NCBI GenBank assembly: GCA_035771175.1
Contig: CM069607.1
Coordinates: forward strand, 21,150,001 to 21,214,000
Length of the DNA: 64,000 nucleotides
Origin: Paratinospora sagittata
Lineage: Eukaryota > Streptophyta > Magnoliopsida > Ranunculales > Menispermaceae
Direction of reading: 5' to 3'
The notes beneath the pieces are model-generated. The model saw nothing but the letters and a program-made list of their open reading frames with translations. It ran no database searches and was not told the DNA's origin. Below, one piece after another: positions 62,705 to 64,000 of the stretch (the stretch's first letter is position 1; every line of letters starts with the position of its first letter). A program made the position numbers and the translations under genes.

Positions 62705-64000
62705 ATTCTTTTCATCTTTCGAACTCATATTAAATAACTAAAATAAGTGTTGAAACGATAACTTAAGGGTAATTTGAGGTTTAATTATCGATTTCCGAAA
62801 GGATACATCGTTTGGTAAATAATCGGTAAGTAAACTTTAAATAACCATAACTTTTTCGTTTTAACTCTGATTTGAGTAATTGGAAATGCAGTAGAAAGGG
62901 GAAAAGAAGATCTAAAAGTTTATTGCGTTCACTTAGATTAGAATCACTGGTAACCGATCATGGTTGACTAGTTGTTTGATCATTTAAAAGCAACGGGACA
63001 AGTATACGAAAAAAGTAACTTAAAGCACCTAGTTTACTAGATTGTTCTTTCCTCCTTCAAATACATTTTTAAATCACTAAAATCGGAGTTAAAACAAAAC
63101 GTTAGTTTCATTCGAATTTTACTTATCGATTGCGGAAATTATACATTGTTCGGTAAACAATCAGTAAGTAAACTTTCAATTACCATAACTTTTTAGTTTT
63201 AACTTGAATTTGAGTAATTCAAATTGCGCTGTAAAGCAAAAGAGAAGATCTACAAACTGATTTGCTTTAACTTACTTTTCGATCACCGATGACCGGTCAA
63301 GGTTGATTAATACTTTAAATATTTAATAGCAACGGGACAGGTTACGGGTTACCGAAAAGTAACTTAAAGCACCTAGTTTGCTAGATATTCTTTTCTTCTT
63401 TCCAACTCATATCAAATAACTAAAATAAGTGTTGAAACGATATCGTAAGGGTAATTTGAAGTTTACTTATCGATTGCCGAAATGATACATCGTTTGGTAA
63501 ATAATCGGTAAGTAAACTTAAAATAACCATAACTTTTTCGTTTTAACTCTGATTTGAGTAATTGGAAGTGCGGTAGAAAGAGGAAAAGAAGATCTAAAAG
63601 TTTATTGCGTTAACTTATATTAGAATCACTGGTAACCGATCATGGTTGACTAGTTCTGTGATCATTTAATAGCAACGGGACAAGTTAACTAAAAAAAGTA
63701 ACTTAAAGCACTTAGTTTACTAGATCGTTCTTTCCTCCTTCAAATACATTTTTAAATCACTAAAATCGGAGTTAAAACAAAAAACTTTAGTTTCATTTGA
63801 ATTTTACCTTTCGATTGCGAAAATTATACAATGTTCGGTAAACAGTCAGTAAGTAAACTTTAAATTACCATAACTTTTTCGTTTAAACTTGAATTTGAGT
63901 AATTCAAATTGCGCTGTAAAGCGAAAGAGAACATCTACAAACTGATTTGCTTTAACATACTTTTCGATCACCGATGACCGGCCAAGGTTTATTAATACTT

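Larger units (their letters stand above)
47097..64000. repeat. Satellite DNA array, right block (alternating A/B monomers)
   Basis: The same A/B satellite resumes at the right-hand target duplication of the LTR and runs to the window end, in the same orientation and the same dimer register as the left block. The insertion therefore split one array rather than joining two. Copies from about 53 kb onward look more varied than those on the left. A monomers there often carry AATAGCAACGGGAC with CTAAAAAAAG, and their B partners carry GAACATCTACAAACTG. There are also small indels and two shortened B monomers. No coding potential is visible. The window ends inside a B monomer. Confidence 0.97.

Noticed and set aside
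1..64000. CRISPR array
   Set aside because: The repeats are about 340 bp and contiguous, with no short repeats separated by unique spacers.
1..64000. CENP-B-box-like motif in the satellite
   Set aside because: I found no convincing match to the YTTCGTTGGAARCGGGA pattern, and plants are not expected to use it.

Overview
This window holds essentially no genes. It is one long, head-to-tail satellite DNA array on a single strand, interrupted once by a solo LTR of a retrotransposon. The satellite is A+T-rich (about two thirds by eye) and non-coding in all frames. It is built from two alternating monomer types: A (about 334-339 bp) and B (346 bp in the intact copies measured). An A+B dimer is therefore about 682 bp, and the window carries roughly 180 monomers, or about 91 dimers. 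I saw no inversion and no break in A/B alternation. A and B are clearly related. They share the block around the CCATAACTTTTT motif and a box at each monomer end (CACCTAGTTTACTAGAT).

On top of the dimer there is patchy, multi-scale higher-order structure, always close to whole dimers. It includes a 3,412-bp repeat near the left end; tandem duplications with periods 1,364 (5.8-8.5 kb), 3,414 (8.9-15.8 kb), 4,096 (12.55-20.7 kb) and 4,780 (23.9-33.5 kb); a three-copy 2,722-bp higher-order repeat (33.9-42 kb); a 2,045-bp duplication (42.3-45.7 kb); and single-dimer expansions (47.9-49.3 and 58.1-59.4 kb). Some copies differ by only about ten visible changes over 4 kb. This is what recent unequal exchange or amplification would leave. 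The right end (53-64 kb) looks more heterogeneous and contains two B monomers with the same 45-bp deletion.

At 45,672-47,096 a 1,425-bp element with TG...CA ends is flanked by a 5-bp target duplication (GCACC). It has no internal retrotransposon domain, so it is a solo LTR. A TATA box and the pyrimidine-rich sequence after it put its sense strand on the minus strand. Upstream of the TATA box lie 12 units of a 20-21-bp minisatellite, each unit being a near-palindrome centred on GAACGTTC. The short open frames there are translations of this minisatellite or of LTR sequence, not genes.

The organism is most likely a flowering plant. The LTR style (TGTAATACCC start, GGGGTGTGACA end on its sense strand) and the roughly 340-bp A+T-rich satellite, about two nucleosome lengths, both fit. 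I do not recognise the satellite family or the species. A centromeric, pericentromeric or heterochromatic-block location is plausible but not shown by the sequence. The most interesting signals are a strong inverted repeat inside every A monomer, the clustering of several visible recombination junctions within it, and the palindromic enhancer-like array in the LTR.
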